The notes: generated from the sequence alone by a model not told the origin. A DNA stretch of 64,000 bases from Planctomycetota bacterium (GCA_021800165.1 JAJYZF010000005.1:1-64000), one strand, 5' to 3'. Positions 1-7,761 are shown, counted from the first letter of the stretch. Translations and numbers: made by a program.

Positions 1-306
1 CGCCAATGCACCAAGGAATTCAAACGCGACATGAAAATCTGCTTCGATTCGTTTCTGCCCCAATGGAACTATCGGGCTGGCCCTGTAAGCACTTAAATAG
101 GGAAGTTATTTCGGACCCGTTACTTAGAATCTGGGAGCTAGGAGTTAAAGGCGGCTGCGGCCGCAGGAGTGTTCACCGCAGGGGACGCAGAGGACCGCAG
201 AGGATGGACGAGGGGATCCATCCCGATGGACTTCGGGATAAACGCCTTACACAGATTACAGGGATTAGATGACGACGGGGGATGTTGGGAAGCGATGAGC
301 GGTCAG

Positions 307-399
307 TCCCGATGCGCGGCTCCTGCGCCATCGGGATTTCGGCATCCATGCCTTCCCGATGCTTGGCTCCTGCGCCATCGGGATTTCGGCATCCATGCC
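307..399. repeat. Two adjacent copies of the ~46-bp hairpin repeat (repeat D)
   Basis: Each copy has the form TCCCGATG, a variable GC-rich loop of about 15 nt, CATCGGGA, then the conserved tail TTTCGGCATCCATGCC. The two arms are reverse complements and would form an 8-bp stem. Copies lie at 307-352 and 354-399. Further copies occur at about 1739-1785, 3565-3610, 3830-3906, 8108-8153 and 43623-43669. The structure resembles REP/MITE-type palindromic repeats. No mobilising enzyme is visible in the window. Confidence 0.75.
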
Positions 400-616
400 T
401 CAACGGCGATGACGATTTTTTACCACAATGGGCACGAAGGTACGCAGGGGCGTATAAAGGATGTTGGGAAGCGGTCGGCGGACAGCCCCGATGCGCGGGT
501 CCTGTCACGCAGGCCCAACTCCGTGAGGGAGAGCGGCCAATCGGGATTCGCCTGCTCGCCGATCACCTGATCTCGGCGAAGCCGTCGCCTGGTCGGCGAT
601 TCTGGTATTCATTTTA

Positions 617-637
617 ATAGGTGACTGTCCCTATTAT
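617..637. repeat. REP-like imperfect palindrome with 'GGGACAGTCACC' core
   Basis: The sequence around 619-634 reads AGGTGACTGTCCCTAT on the + strand (TAGGGACAGTCACC on the other) and is an imperfect palindrome. From memory, motifs of this kind accompany REP-associated tyrosine transposase (RAYT) genes in other bacteria. That link is recollection, and no such transposase is in this window. Confidence 0.45.
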
Positions 638-720
638 CGTGCAACGAATATGTGTGCTGTTTTGCCAATGAAATCAGCCCTTGGCAACACCGATACTCAA
701 GCGACTCTCCAGTTCTGGTT

Positions 721-739
721 GGCGGGCATCTTGCCCGCC
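721..739. repeat. GC-rich palindromic repeat, copy 1
   Basis: GGCGGGCATCTTGCCCGCC is a perfect 7-bp inverted repeat around a 5-nt loop, extended by flanking TT/AA to 9 bp in this copy. An identical 19-mer lies at 3139-3157. Both copies are followed at different distances by the same CCGCGGTGAATCTTAA module. Confidence 0.75.
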
Positions 740-783
740 AACCTCTGCGTGCCCCTGCGTCCTCCGCGGTGAATCTTAAAAAA

Positions 784-801
784 GGTACCTGACCCCTTTA
801 T
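784..801. repeat. 18-bp direct repeat at the 3' end of the pseudopilin gene
   Basis: GGTACCTGACCCCTTTAT is repeated exactly at 1912-1929. The pair brackets the pseudopilin gene. This copy supplies the gene's TAA stop codon (798-800 on the complement). The sequence resembles REP-type ends seen with RAYT transposases; that comparison is from memory. Confidence 0.7.
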
Positions 802-1889
802 TGGAGCGCGTTGGCCGGAGTACACGCTGTGGCAAACGCTTGGATGGAATTGATGGATTCCACATGGCCATCCGCAAATCCGCAATTGATCACCCCATTA
901 TGCCCCGGTATGGATCCCAGCGTAGCCGTGTTCGAAAACGGTTCGTTTGAATATTTCTCCAAATACGCATCCGCCATCTGCCACGGAGGCTGCTCACCCC
1001 ATCCGGCGCTGGCAGCGGAACCGATGCTGGCGTTGACACTCGGCAGTGCGTAGTCCCATTCAATGCCAACCCCCCCGTTGGACCAGATGCTCGTGTCCGC
1101 AAGCAGCATTTCATCATCTGGAATCTGATTTAAGAAGATCGCCGGGCCACCGCCGTGGGTGGAGCCGTACGGCAACGGCAACGGGCTGATATATTGCTTG
1201 TTTCCATCCATGAACGCATACAGATTCGCGTTGAGCGAATAATTGCAGGGAAGGTACTTGGCTCCCGCCCCCACGTACGCCGCCACCGGATGATAAAAAT
1301 TCGTCATATTCTGGCCCTGGAACGCATCCTGAAAAAGTGGGCACAGCCACACCGCGGAGCTGGGGTAGCCAAAACCGGCCAAATACGAAGTCATGTGGGA
1401 GCGGATGACCTTGTACGGCGGGCTGCCCCAAGGGCCGCTATTTAACGGCGCACCGCCCAGCGCATCATACCACGGACTGCCGTCGGCCATATCAATTGGT
1501 ACCACGCCTTGGTAATCCTGGGCGTAATATTGGATCGCCAGCACAATTTGCCGCTCGTTGCTGGCGCACAAAGTCACATCAGCCGCCTGCCGCGCTGCCG
1601 CCAGCGCCGGCAACAGCAGGGCAATTAAAATGGCGATAATCGAAATCACCACCAACAATTCCACCAGCGTGAATCCCGATCGCCGTGATCTTCTCTCGGT
1701 TATCGGGACAGGCCCGCCGCGGCGCAAGGAGCCAGGAGTCCCCGATTGGCCGCTCCTGCGGCATCGGGATTTCGACATCCATGTCTCAACGCGGCAGGAG
1801 ACAGGGGACAAGCGATTCTGTTCCGCCCCGAGAGCAAATGTTGGCTCAAGGAGATCGAAACCTGCGCCGGGCAACAAGCAACGTTTCAT
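798..1889 (-). CDS. Type II secretion-type pseudopilin (DUF1559-like) with an unusually long leader
   Basis: The protein has 363 residues. It carries the prepilin cleavage/methylation signature [16 protein letters not shown] at about residue 70, where cleavage is expected after the Gly before Phe. A hydrophobic alpha1 helix follows, then CASNERQI, and near the C-terminus the FADGHVESI motif typical of planctomycete DUF1559 pseudopilins. The start at 1889 is preceded by AAAAGGAG at good spacing, so translation probably begins there. That leaves a leader of about 70 residues, far longer than the usual 5-30. The extra leader contains an in-frame copy of repeat D (1739-1785) encoding [13 protein letters not shown]. 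The protein is probably an envelope pseudopilin, but the extended leader may impair processing by the prepilin peptidase. An internal start at the repeat's own ATG is possible. Confidence 0.85.
   Translation of the reverse strand: MKRCLLPGAGFDLLEPTFALGAEQNRLSPVSCRVETWMSKSRCRRSGQSGTPGSLRRGGPVPITERRSRRSGFTLVELLVVISIIAILIALLLPALAAARQAADVTLCASNERQIVLAIQYYAQDYQGVVPIDMADGSPWYDALGGAPLNSGPWGSPPYKVIRSHMTSYLAGFGYPSSAVWLCPLFQDAFQGQNMTNFYHPVAAYVGAGAKYLPCNYSLNANLYAFMDGNKQYISPLPLPYGSTHGGGPAIFLNQIPDDEMLLADTSIWSNGGVGIEWDYALPSVNASIGSAASAGWGEQPPWQMADAYLEKYSNEPFSNTATLGSIPGHNGVINCGFADGHVESINSIQAFATACTPANALQ
1739..1785. repeat. Repeat D copy inside the pseudopilin leader
   Basis: CCCCGATTGG, a GC-rich loop, GCATCGGGATTTCGACATCC: this is the same hairpin-plus-tail as the other D copies, with minor substitutions. 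It lies between the ribosome-binding site and the FTLVELL motif of the 798-1889 gene and is read through in frame. Confidence 0.7.
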
Positions 1890-1911
1890 AACATTACTCC
1901 TTTTGGAAAAT

Positions 1912-1929
1912 GGTACCTGACCCCTTTAT
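1912..1929. repeat. 18-bp direct repeat upstream of the pseudopilin gene
   Basis: This is an exact copy of the 784-801 element. It sits between the pseudopilin ribosome-binding site and the 3' end of the PEP-CTERM gene. The two copies flank about 1.1 kb that contains only the pseudopilin gene and its embedded repeat. Confidence 0.7.
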
Positions 1930-1955
1930 CCCGGCCTCTTGGAAAAGGCGTGGTT

Positions 1956-2894
1956 TCAGGCCACTTTGCGTTTGCGGCCCACCAAAAGCAACCCGGTACC
2001 CAGCACCGCCATCAAGCCCAGCGTGGCTGGTTCAGGGACGGAGGAGGAAACGACAAAATCAGTAAAATCGGCGCCGCCGGGCGCATTGGTCCCGCCAAAG
2101 AACAAGTCGGTAAAGGTGGCATTGGTGGAGGCAAAAGTGGCGTTGGGGGTGCCCAACGGAACAGTGGGGTTGGCACCGTTATACCCGGCCGGATTCACCC
2201 ACAGGCTCAAATTCGCGGCCGTTCCCGTAGTGTAGTGCACCTCCATCACCAGTTCGGTCGGCGTGCCTACGGTAAAGGCGGCATTGGAATCGGTGTTGAC
2301 CAGGGGGGATCCGCCATTGGCACTGCCAAGCGTCCAATCATGGTTGGCGTTGCTATCCGCCCAGCCGATTGCGGCGTTGGCGGGGATGCTGAAAGCTCCG
2401 GCGTTACTGTCGCTTAGGCCGATGACGATGGCACCATTGTTTGTGTTGTCAACCCGCACCAAAACGGACATCAAAATAGTCGCGCCCGGTACGCCAATCT
2501 GGTGGGTCGTCGGGTTGACCAGCCCTGCGAGCCCGAATGGCCCGGTGGCACTGGTGTCAAAGGTCCGTCCGGCCCCCTCGTATGCGTACCCACCGGTGGC
2601 GTAATTGTTGTTGTCCGCGCCGGTAAGCGGTGTGGCATCAGAGACATTGTATCCGGGAATGCCCTTCGGCGTGTTCTGCTGGTACCAGCCAACCGAACCG
2701 TTTCGATTTGACGTGGTGCTCCAACCGGTACCGTCAGTCACGCCGGCCAGCAGAATTGGCCCGGAGGCCAGGGTCACGCCGCTGAAATCCTCCGTGGCCA
2801 AGATGGTTGCCTGCGCGGAAGTGGCCGCCATTGCTCCCGCGAGTGCTGCGCTGGCCGCGGCCAGCAGAATTGTGGGACGAGAAAACCTACACAT
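1956..2894 (-). CDS. PEP-CTERM sorting-domain protein, exported, unknown function
   Basis: The protein has 312 residues. It starts with a Sec signal peptide (ILLAAASAALAGAMAATSAQA). The body is rich in Gly, Asn, Thr and Ser, as expected for an extracellular beta-rich domain (a concanavalin-like or discoidin-like fold is possible but unproven). It ends with a canonical PEP-CTERM tail: VPEPATLGL, a hydrophobic segment, then GRKRKVA. Known biology: exosortase recognises such tails and processes the protein for surface or exopolysaccharide association. No exosortase gene is in the window. The sequence AAGGAGAAGTTTT just upstream of the ATG supports the start. The gene is followed on the same strand by the pseudopilin gene. 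Confidence 0.9.
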   Translation of the reverse strand: MCRFSRPTILLAAASAALAGAMAATSAQATILATEDFSGVTLASGPILLAGVTDGTGWSTTSNRNGSVGWYQQNTPKGIPGYNVSDATPLTGADNNNYATGGYAYEGAGRTFDTSATGPFGLAGLVNPTTHQIGVPGATILMSVLVRVDNTNNGAIVIGLSDSNAGAFSIPANAAIGWADSNANHDWTLGSANGGSPLVNTDSNAAFTVGTPTELVMEVHYTTGTAANLSLWVNPAGYNGANPTVPLGTPNATFASTNATFTDLFFGGTNAPGGADFTDFVVSSSVPEPATLGLMAVLGTGLLLVGRKRKVA

Positions 2895-3062
2895 AAAACT
2901 TCTCCTTCAAATTCAAGGCCCTTTAGTTTCCTGGTTCGGCTGCGGCGAATGCCGCAAGAAAACCGACCGCTCTCTACGGGTCTTAACCTTTGACATGCAC
3001 GATCCTAACCCCTCCGCAAGCCAAAAACAATAGCAAAAAGGTTTTAATTTGTTGATTATGTT

Positions 3063-3089
3063 CGAAAAGTGACCGAAAAAGGTCGAATT
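3063..3089 (-). promoter_or_regulatory. Candidate operator: three helically phased CGAAAA/CGAATT half-sites
   Basis: On the + strand, CGAAAA occurs at 3063 and 3074 and CGAATT at 3084, giving 11- and 10-bp spacing. On the complement these read TTCGACC, TTCGGTC and TTCGAAC. The array lies about 170-195 bp upstream of the 2894 start. Direct repeats on one face of the helix suggest a regulator-binding site. The regulator is unknown. Confidence 0.35.
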
Positions 3090-3138
3090 TGGGGTGGAAG
3101 GAGGCGTTTGGGGGTTGCGGAGTCAGTTCCGGGGGGGA

Positions 3139-3157
3139 GGCGGGCATCTTGCCCGCC
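3139..3157. repeat. GC-rich palindromic repeat, copy 2
   Basis: Identical 19-bp palindrome to 721-739, again beside a CCGCGGTGAATCTTAA module. Confidence 0.75.
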
Positions 3158-3420
3158 GGTTACCGCGGTGAATCTTAACGCGCCCGGGGTTTAACCGCAG
3201 GGGACGCAGAGGACCGCAGAGGATGCTGGGAAGCGGTCAGCCTTCAGCGGTCAGCTATCAGCGGTCAGCGGGAGGACGACCAAATCACCATCCCGGCGCG
3301 GCCGGGATAAACTCCGGACACGGGGGTTCACGAAGAACGGACGGAGGTATCCATCCCGATGGACTTCGGGATAAACGCCTTACGCGGATTTGCACAGATT
3401 AAATGACGACGAGTTTTTAC

Positions 3421-3612
3421 CGCAGGGGACGCAGAGGAACGCAGAGGATGGACGGGGGGCGCTGCGCGAGAGAGGAGCACGGCGGCCGCGGCCGCAGGAG
3501 TTAGAATTTGGGAGCTAGGAGTTGGGAGTAAGGGCTGCGGCGGCGCTAAACGCGGCGCGGCCAGTCCCGATTGGCGACCCCTGTCACATCGGGATTTCGG
3601 CATCCATGCCGC
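3421..3612. repeat. ~190-bp composite repeat, copy 1
   Basis: This block is nearly identical to 7966-8156. Both contain, in order, CGCAGAGGAACGCAGAGGA, GGCGCTGCGCGAGAGAGGAG, a GGCGGC..GGCCGC palindrome, a GGAGTTGGGAG run, CTAAACGCGGCGCGGCCAGT, and a complete repeat D (3565-3610 here). Conservation across the whole block suggests the modules moved as one unit. Confidence 0.8.
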
Positions 3613-3800
3613 GACGGGAGTTAGGAGTTGGGAGCTAGGAGTTAATGGCGGCTGTGGCCGCAGGAGTTAGGAGTTAGGAGTTGGGAGTTAGGAGTTAAAG
3701 GCGGCTGTGGCCGCAGGAGTTAGGAGTTGGGAGCTAGGAGTTAATGGCGGCTGTGGCCGCAGGAGTTAGAATTTGGGAGCTAGGAGTTGGGAGTAAGGGC
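3611..3800. repeat. Tandem array of GGAGTTA/GGAGCTA runs alternating with GGCGGCTGTGGCCGC
   Basis: GGCGGCTGTGGCCGCAGG occurs at about 3647, 3700 and 3746, separated by runs of 7-bp purine-rich words (GGAGTTA, GGAGTTG, GGAGCTA). Related single units occur at about 130-166, 3484, 7876-7945 and 8026. The GGCGGC..GCCGC core is self-complementary. This is non-coding satellite-like DNA. Confidence 0.75.
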
Positions 3801-3829
3801 GGCGGCGGCGCTAAACGCGGCGCGGCCAG

Positions 3830-3906
3830 TCCCGATGCGCTGGTCCTCCAGCATCGGGATTTCGGCATCCGTGCTCCTGCCCCATCGGGATTTCGGCATC
3901 CATGCC
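3830..3906. repeat. Repeat D copy with a duplicated tail
   Basis: TCCCGATGCGCTGG, CAGCATCGGGATTTCGGCA, then a second CATCGGGATTTCGGCATCC tail. This copy carries 1.5 repeat units, like the paired copies at 307-399. Confidence 0.65.
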
Positions 3907-4050
3907 TTAACAGTAGGGTTCGAGGAAGGCGGAATGCGCGGCCGGCTTAGAAATTTTTCGCGGGTTCTGCGTGCCCAGGGAAATAAGCCCTGGGCTCAGG
4001 GGCATCGTCGGATACGGGGCGGGTTTTAAAATTCCTGATAAAATATCCGT

Positions 4051-5295
4051 ATGGCCGAACCTTTACCAACTACTGAATCTCCTCATTCGCCGACGGCGTT
4101 TGCTCCGGTTGCGGAGGTGCTAAAGGCCTTGGCTGCGGGGAAAATGGTGGTTTTGGTGGATGATGAAGACCGTGAAAATGAAGGCGACCTGGTGTGCGCG
4201 GCCCAATTTGTCACGCCACAAATCATCAACTTCATGCTGCGTGAGGCGCGGGGCGTGTTGTGCGCCGCGTTGACCTCGGAAGATTGCCAGCGGCTGGCCC
4301 TGTACCCCCAAGCTATTTATAACACCGCCCCGCTGGGAACGGCGTTTACCGTGAGTGTAGATGCGCACCGCCGCTTCGGCATTACCACCGGGGTTTCCGC
4401 CACGGAACGAGCCAAGACCATCGCCGTGTTGATTGATCCCAAGTCTTCGCCCGACGATTTATGCCGGCCCGGGCATATCAATCCTTTGCGGGCACGACCC
4501 GGCGGCGTTCTGGAACGGGCGGGGCAGACGGAAGGTTCCGTGGATCTGGCGCGGCTGGCGGGGCTTTATCCGGCGGGCGTTATTATTGAAATCATGGCCG
4601 AAGACGGCAGTATGGCCCGGCGGCCGCAACTGGAAACCTTTTGCCAGCGGCATCATTTGCTGATGTGTTCCATCGCGGACCTGATCGCCTACCGCCTAGA
4701 GCAGGAAAGCCTGGTCAAGCGCATCGCCCGGCAACCATTGGCCACGCGCTTTGGCGAGTTCACTTTGCATGTGTACGAAATGGTGAACGATCCGCTGGTA
4801 CACCTGGCTTTATGCTGCGGCGGCGTAGGAGACCTGGACCCGACGGGGCGTCAGGCCATCCCGCAACTGGAACCGGTGCTGGTGCGGATGCACTCGGAGC
4901 ATCTGCTGGGTGATGTGTTCGGGGCGAGCCTGACAGCCAGTGGACGCGAATTGCACGTATCGCTGCAAATGATTCAGGCGGCAGGCAAGGGTGTGGTGGT
5001 TTATCTGCGACAAGAATCCCGCGGTCTGGCCTTGCTATCGCGTCTGGCGGAACTGCGCCAACTGCAGGGTGCGAACACGCCAGCCATAGATAACCCGCCG
5101 ACGGCTTGGACCGAGCGGAGTCATAGTACCCGCCAGGATTTCGGCATCGGCGCACAAATACTGCGGGACTTGGGCCTGACGCAACTGCGTATTCTCACCA
5201 ATCGCCCTAAAAAGCTCTATGGGTTGGAAGGCTTCGGTCTGACTGTGGTGGAGCAACTTCCGATCCCGCTGGAGCCTTCCAGTACACCGACATAA
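4051..5295 (+). CDS. ribBA: RibBA homologue (DHBP synthase / GTP cyclohydrolase II) with degenerate active sites
   Basis: The protein has 414 residues, with an N-terminal RibB-like domain (about 15-215) and a C-terminal RibA-like domain (about 220-405). RibB landmarks are present: DDEDRENEGD, TTGVSA and RPGHINPLRA. However, the metal-binding His of the usual GHTEA motif is Gln (GQTEG). In the RibA half the HSECLTGD and RCDCG motifs, which carry all three zinc cysteines, read HSEHLLGD and LTASG, and the AYxLQD motif is also lost (AELRQLQ). The overall fold signature is kept (RQESRGLALL, IGAQILRDLG, LTNRPKK, GLEGFGL). Known family chemistry is the first steps of riboflavin synthesis. I infer the RibA half is inactive as a GTP cyclohydrolase and the RibB half is doubtful. 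No FMN riboswitch is visible upstream. The ATG at 4051 lacks a strong ribosome-binding site. Confidence 0.85.
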   Translation: MAEPLPTTESPHSPTAFAPVAEVLKALAAGKMVVLVDDEDRENEGDLVCAAQFVTPQIINFMLREARGVLCAALTSEDCQRLALYPQAIYNTAPLGTAFTVSVDAHRRFGITTGVSATERAKTIAVLIDPKSSPDDLCRPGHINPLRARPGGVLERAGQTEGSVDLARLAGLYPAGVIIEIMAEDGSMARRPQLETFCQRHHLLMCSIADLIAYRLEQESLVKRIARQPLATRFGEFTLHVYEMVNDPLVHLALCCGGVGDLDPTGRQAIPQLEPVLVRMHSEHLLGDVFGASLTASGRELHVSLQMIQAAGKGVVVYLRQESRGLALLSRLAELRQLQGANTPAIDNPPTAWTERSHSTRQDFGIGAQILRDLGLTQLRILTNRPKKLYGLEGFGLTVVEQLPIPLEPSSTPT

Positions 5296-5368
5296 CACCC
5301 GGCGAGGGTAGGCCGAAGGGAAAGAGGAAAGGGAAGGGATATCCCGATGGTCGGCGGCGTGTGCCGAC

Positions 5369-5983
5369 GGTGCCGGGGGATTTGGGCATCCAGGCCTTGA
5401 CAGGAGGAGGCGGGCAGAGCACGCATGGCTTCGATTCTTTGGCTTTACGGAAGGATAGTGCGCCCGGCCAAGCAATGGCCGGGCTGCGACGGGATACCGG
5501 TCGCCGGGCGGCCACGATAAACAATAGCCACGTTCCTTGGACCGGTCTCTAATACTCGTCGCTGTCACGGCGCGGTGCCGGGGGATTTGGGCATCCAGGC
5601 CTTGACAGGAGGAGGCGGGCAGAGCACGCATGGCTTCGATTCTTTGGCTTTACGGAAGGATAGTGCGCCCGGCCAAGTAATGGCCGGGCTGGGACGGGAT
5701 GCCGGTCGCTGGGCGGCCACGATAAACAATAACCACGTTCCTTGGACCGGTCTCTAATACTCGTCGCTGTCACGGCGCGGTGCCGGGGGATTTGGGCATC
5801 CAGGCCTTGACAGGAGGTGGCGGGCAGAGCACGCATGGCTTCGATTCTTTGGCTTTACGGAAGGATAGTGCGCCCGGCCAAGCAATGGCCGGGCTGGGAC
5901 GGGATGCCGGTCGGCGGGCGGCCACGATAAACAATGGCTACGCTCCTTGAACCGGTCTCTAATACTCGTCGCTGTCGCGGCGC
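5369..5983. repeat. Tandem repeat, three copies of a 205-bp unit
   Basis: Copies begin at 5369, 5574 and 5779 with an exact 205-bp period and only scattered substitutions. Each copy contains a repeat-D-like tail (GGATTTGGGCATCCAGGCC), a GCAGAGCACGCATGGC segment, a perfect hairpin (stem GCCCGGCCA, 5-nt loop), and at its right end the complement of the last codons of the neighbouring leftward gene (LRRDSDEY plus stop). The third copy's right end is the real 3' end of that gene. The unit therefore seems to be a duplicated gene 3' end plus its downstream hairpin. 205 is not a multiple of 3, so the array is not protein-coding. Confidence 0.9.
5872..5894 (-). terminator. GC-rich hairpin, possible terminator (also at 5667-5689 and 5462-5484)
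   Basis: GCCCGGCCA-AGCAA-TGGCCGGGC is a perfect 9-bp stem with a 5-nt loop, found once per 205-bp unit (loop AGTAA in the middle copy). It lies downstream of the leftward gene ending at 5959 and between two convergent genes. It has no clear U-tract, so it may be a REP-type 3'-end stabiliser rather than an intrinsic terminator. A related hairpin lies at 53920-53936. Confidence 0.45.
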
Positions 5984-6615
5984 AGAGCCAGCGGCCTGCC
6001 GAGTATTTCCGTTAGAATAAACGCGCTGCGTAAGTACCGGCGATCTTGGAGCATAGCCGCGGCAATGGTGCCTGGAGCGGGTACGGGGGCGGGCGTTTTG
6101 GCTGCCGCCGGCCCCTGCACAGATGCGGCCGTTGCCCCGCCGGTCGCGGGTTTGGCCCCGCCTGCAATGGGCTTAGCCCCGCCAGCAATAGGTTTGGCCC
6201 CGCCTGGCTTACCTGGCGGCTGAGGCGCACGGGACGTACTCTCACCGGGGCGCGGCCGCCCTGGGGCTACCGCCGGTTGCCGCACACGAGCCGCAGGCAC
6301 AGAGCGGCTGGACGGGGATTTGGTGCCCCTTGGCGGAGGGGCGGGAAAGGGCACGGTGCGCACCGCGGGCCGCACCGGCTGCCGCGGTTGCTGATAAGCG
6401 GTAGGTTTGTTGGAAGTGGGGGCGCGAGCGGCGGGTGGGCGTGGAGGCGACGGTTGAGCATAAGCCTGGCCGGGCGGGGGCGATGGACGAATGGCGGATT
6501 GGGCCTGACCGGCGGCCCGGCGGCGGGCCTGCTCCTGGGCCAACTGCTGTATGGACACGCGACCGGAGAGAATCTGGCGCGCCAATTGTTCCGGATCTGA
6601 AGGTAACTCGGCCAC
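5959..6615 (-). CDS. Hypothetical Pro/Ala-rich protein downstream of floA
   Basis: I do not recognise a family. The first ~40 residues form a compact helical segment (ELPSDPEQLARQIL...QLAQEQARRRAAG). A long disordered Pro/Ala/Arg-rich stretch follows, with a degenerate GGAKPIA repeat (about residues 145-165). A conserved-looking C-terminus comes last (MLQDRRYLRSAFILTEILG, then RRDSDEY). Start candidates are GTG at 6615 and TTG at 6618, behind AAGGGG. The gene starts about 40 bp after the floA stop on the same strand, so the two are probably co-transcribed. The last codons are duplicated in the adjacent tandem repeat. A linker or adaptor of membrane microdomains is possible but is only a guess from the neighbour. 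Confidence 0.7.
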   Translation of the reverse strand: MAELPSDPEQLARQILSGRVSIQQLAQEQARRRAAGQAQSAIRPSPPPGQAYAQPSPPRPPAARAPTSNKPTAYQQPRQPVRPAVRTVPFPAPPPRGTKSPSSRSVPAARVRQPAVAPGRPRPGESTSRAPQPPGKPGGAKPIAGGAKPIAGGAKPATGGATAASVQGPAAAKTPAPVPAPGTIAAAMLQDRRYLRSAFILTEILGRPLALRRDSDEY

Positions 6616-6657
6616 CAATTAGCCCCTTTTTAATGACCTGACACCGACGCGGGAGAT

Positions 6658-7761
6658 TTACGCGGCTCCGGAGTTGCCCGCAGCCGAATCCGTCGCAGGT
6701 TTGCCGATGCTATCGCGCATGGACGTATCGGCCTGAATGTTTTTCATGCGATAGTAATCCATAATGCCCAGATGCCCGCTGCGAAAGGCATCGGCCATGG
6801 CCAACGGGATCTGGGCTTCCGCTTCAATCACCTTGGCGCGATTCAACTGGGCCAGGGCGCGGTTTTCCTGATCCTGGGCGACGGCCATAGCCCGGCGTTT
6901 TTCGGCCTCGGCCTGGAAAATCTGCTTATTGGCTTCGGCCTGCCGCGTTTGCAATTCCGCGCCGACGTTGTCTCCGACATCCATATCGGCGATATCGATG
7001 GATAAAATCTGAAAGGCGGTGCCCGCGTCAAGCCCGTTGGCCAACACGGCCTTGCTGATGAGATCCGGACTTTCCAGGACATGTTTGTACGTATCCGCGG
7101 ATCCAATGGCCGCGACAATGCCCTGACCCACACGGGCCACCACGGTTTCTTCGCCGGCACCGCTGACGAGTTGTTTCATGTTGGTTCGTACGGTGACCCG
7201 CGCCTTAACCCGAAGCTGTATGCCGTCCCTGGCCACGCCATCGTGGGTTTGCCGGCCGCTGTTGGGACCGGGCACATCAATTACCCGTGGATTGACGCTG
7301 GTCTGGACGGCTTCGAGCACATCGCGGCCAGCGAGATCAATGGCCGTGGCCATGCCCCAGGGCAGATCAATTTGGGCCCGATGGGCGGCGATCATGGCTC
7401 TGGAGACCCGCGTGACGTTGCCGCCGGCCATGAAATGGGCCTGTAACTGGTTGGTGGTGACCTGCAAACCGGCCTGGACCATGGAGATTTTGGTGGTGGT
7501 AATTTCGCGGGCGTTTACTTTGCGCAAGCGCATGCCGATAAGTTCCCACATACTCACGTCCGCGTGCGCCGAAAAAGCTTGCAGCCACAGCGTAAACACC
7601 TGGGCGATGGCGATGAAGAAGATCAACGCCACCACCGCGACCACCGCGATGATGATCCAGATCAGCATGGAGCCGTGGTCCGCCGCGGCCACCGGCATAG
7701 CCCGCCCGATCGGCCTTAAGACAAAATCCGCCCCCTGCCCCAAGATCGAAGCCAATCCCAT
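6658..7761 (-). CDS. floA: Flotillin-like protein FloA (SPFH/UPF0365 family)
   Basis: The protein has 367 residues. A short N-terminal region leads to one strongly hydrophobic membrane segment ([20 protein letters not shown], about residues 33-52). An SPFH domain follows with family motifs ([17 protein letters not shown]-like [39 protein letters not shown]). A coiled-coil region rich in Glu/Ala then covers about 280-330 ([19 protein letters not shown]), before a poorly conserved tail. FloA proteins form oligomeric scaffolds in functional membrane microdomains. The ATG at 7761 is preceded by AAGGGGA at good spacing. It is followed by the Pro/Ala-rich gene in a likely two-gene unit. The length is slightly above the usual ~330 because of the N-terminal extension. 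Confidence 0.95.
   Translation of the reverse strand: MGLASILGQGADFVLRPIGRAMPVAAADHGSMLIWIIIAVVAVVALIFFIAIAQVFTLWLQAFSAHADVSMWELIGMRLRKVNAREITTTKISMVQAGLQVTTNQLQAHFMAGGNVTRVSRAMIAAHRAQIDLPWGMATAIDLAGRDVLEAVQTSVNPRVIDVPGPNSGRQTHDGVARDGIQLRVKARVTVRTNMKQLVSGAGEETVVARVGQGIVAAIGSADTYKHVLESPDLISKAVLANGLDAGTAFQILSIDIADMDVGDNVGAELQTRQAEANKQIFQAEAEKRRAMAVAQDQENRALAQLNRAKVIEAEAQIPLAMADAFRSGHLGIMDYYRMKNIQADTSMRDSIGKPATDSAAGNSGAA

Larger units (their letters stand above)
1..783. other. Repeat-rich intergenic region
   Basis: I see no convincing gene here. The stretch is a mosaic of short repeat modules that recur at 2.9-4.0 kb and 7.8-8.3 kb: the GGAGTTA/GGAGCTA purine run with a GGCGGC..GGCCGC palindrome (about 130-166), a 'CCGCAGGGGACGCAGAGG' module (about 177-204), a 'CATCCCGATGGACTTCGGG' module (about 221-239), and the hairpin repeats listed separately. 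Open frames in the stretch are low-complexity translations of these modules and differ between copies. Confidence 0.8.
2895..4050. other. Intergenic region: possible operator near the PEP-CTERM gene, then dense repeats
   Basis: About 2895-3100 is the upstream region of the leftward PEP-CTERM gene and contains a phased TTCG repeat. From about 3120 to 3930 the DNA is almost entirely repeat modules: a GGCGGGC palindrome, CGCAGAGG modules, repeat D copies and GGAGTTA arrays. The last 120 bp before ribBA look unique. I found no gene I could support in this stretch. Confidence 0.75.

Noticed and set aside
129-508. Open frames over the left-end repeats that give plausible-looking 80-130 residue proteins
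   Set aside because: They are translations of repeat modules; the same peptide (such as PKSRCDRGRQSG) reappears wherever a repeat occurs, and no ribosome-binding site or family match is seen.
3611-3800. Possible CRISPR array because of regular short repeats
   Set aside because: The repeats are purine-rich heptads with no constant-length unique spacers and no cas genes nearby.
3907-4050. FMN riboswitch upstream of the RibBA homologue
   Set aside because: The conserved AGGGG..GACCGGCGGT-type elements are absent and the unique sequence before the start is short.
5035-5836. Leftward open frames of 95-198 residues across the tandem repeat
   Set aside because: The 205-bp period is not a multiple of 3, so each copy is read in a different frame; the frames exist because the GC-rich repeat has few stops.
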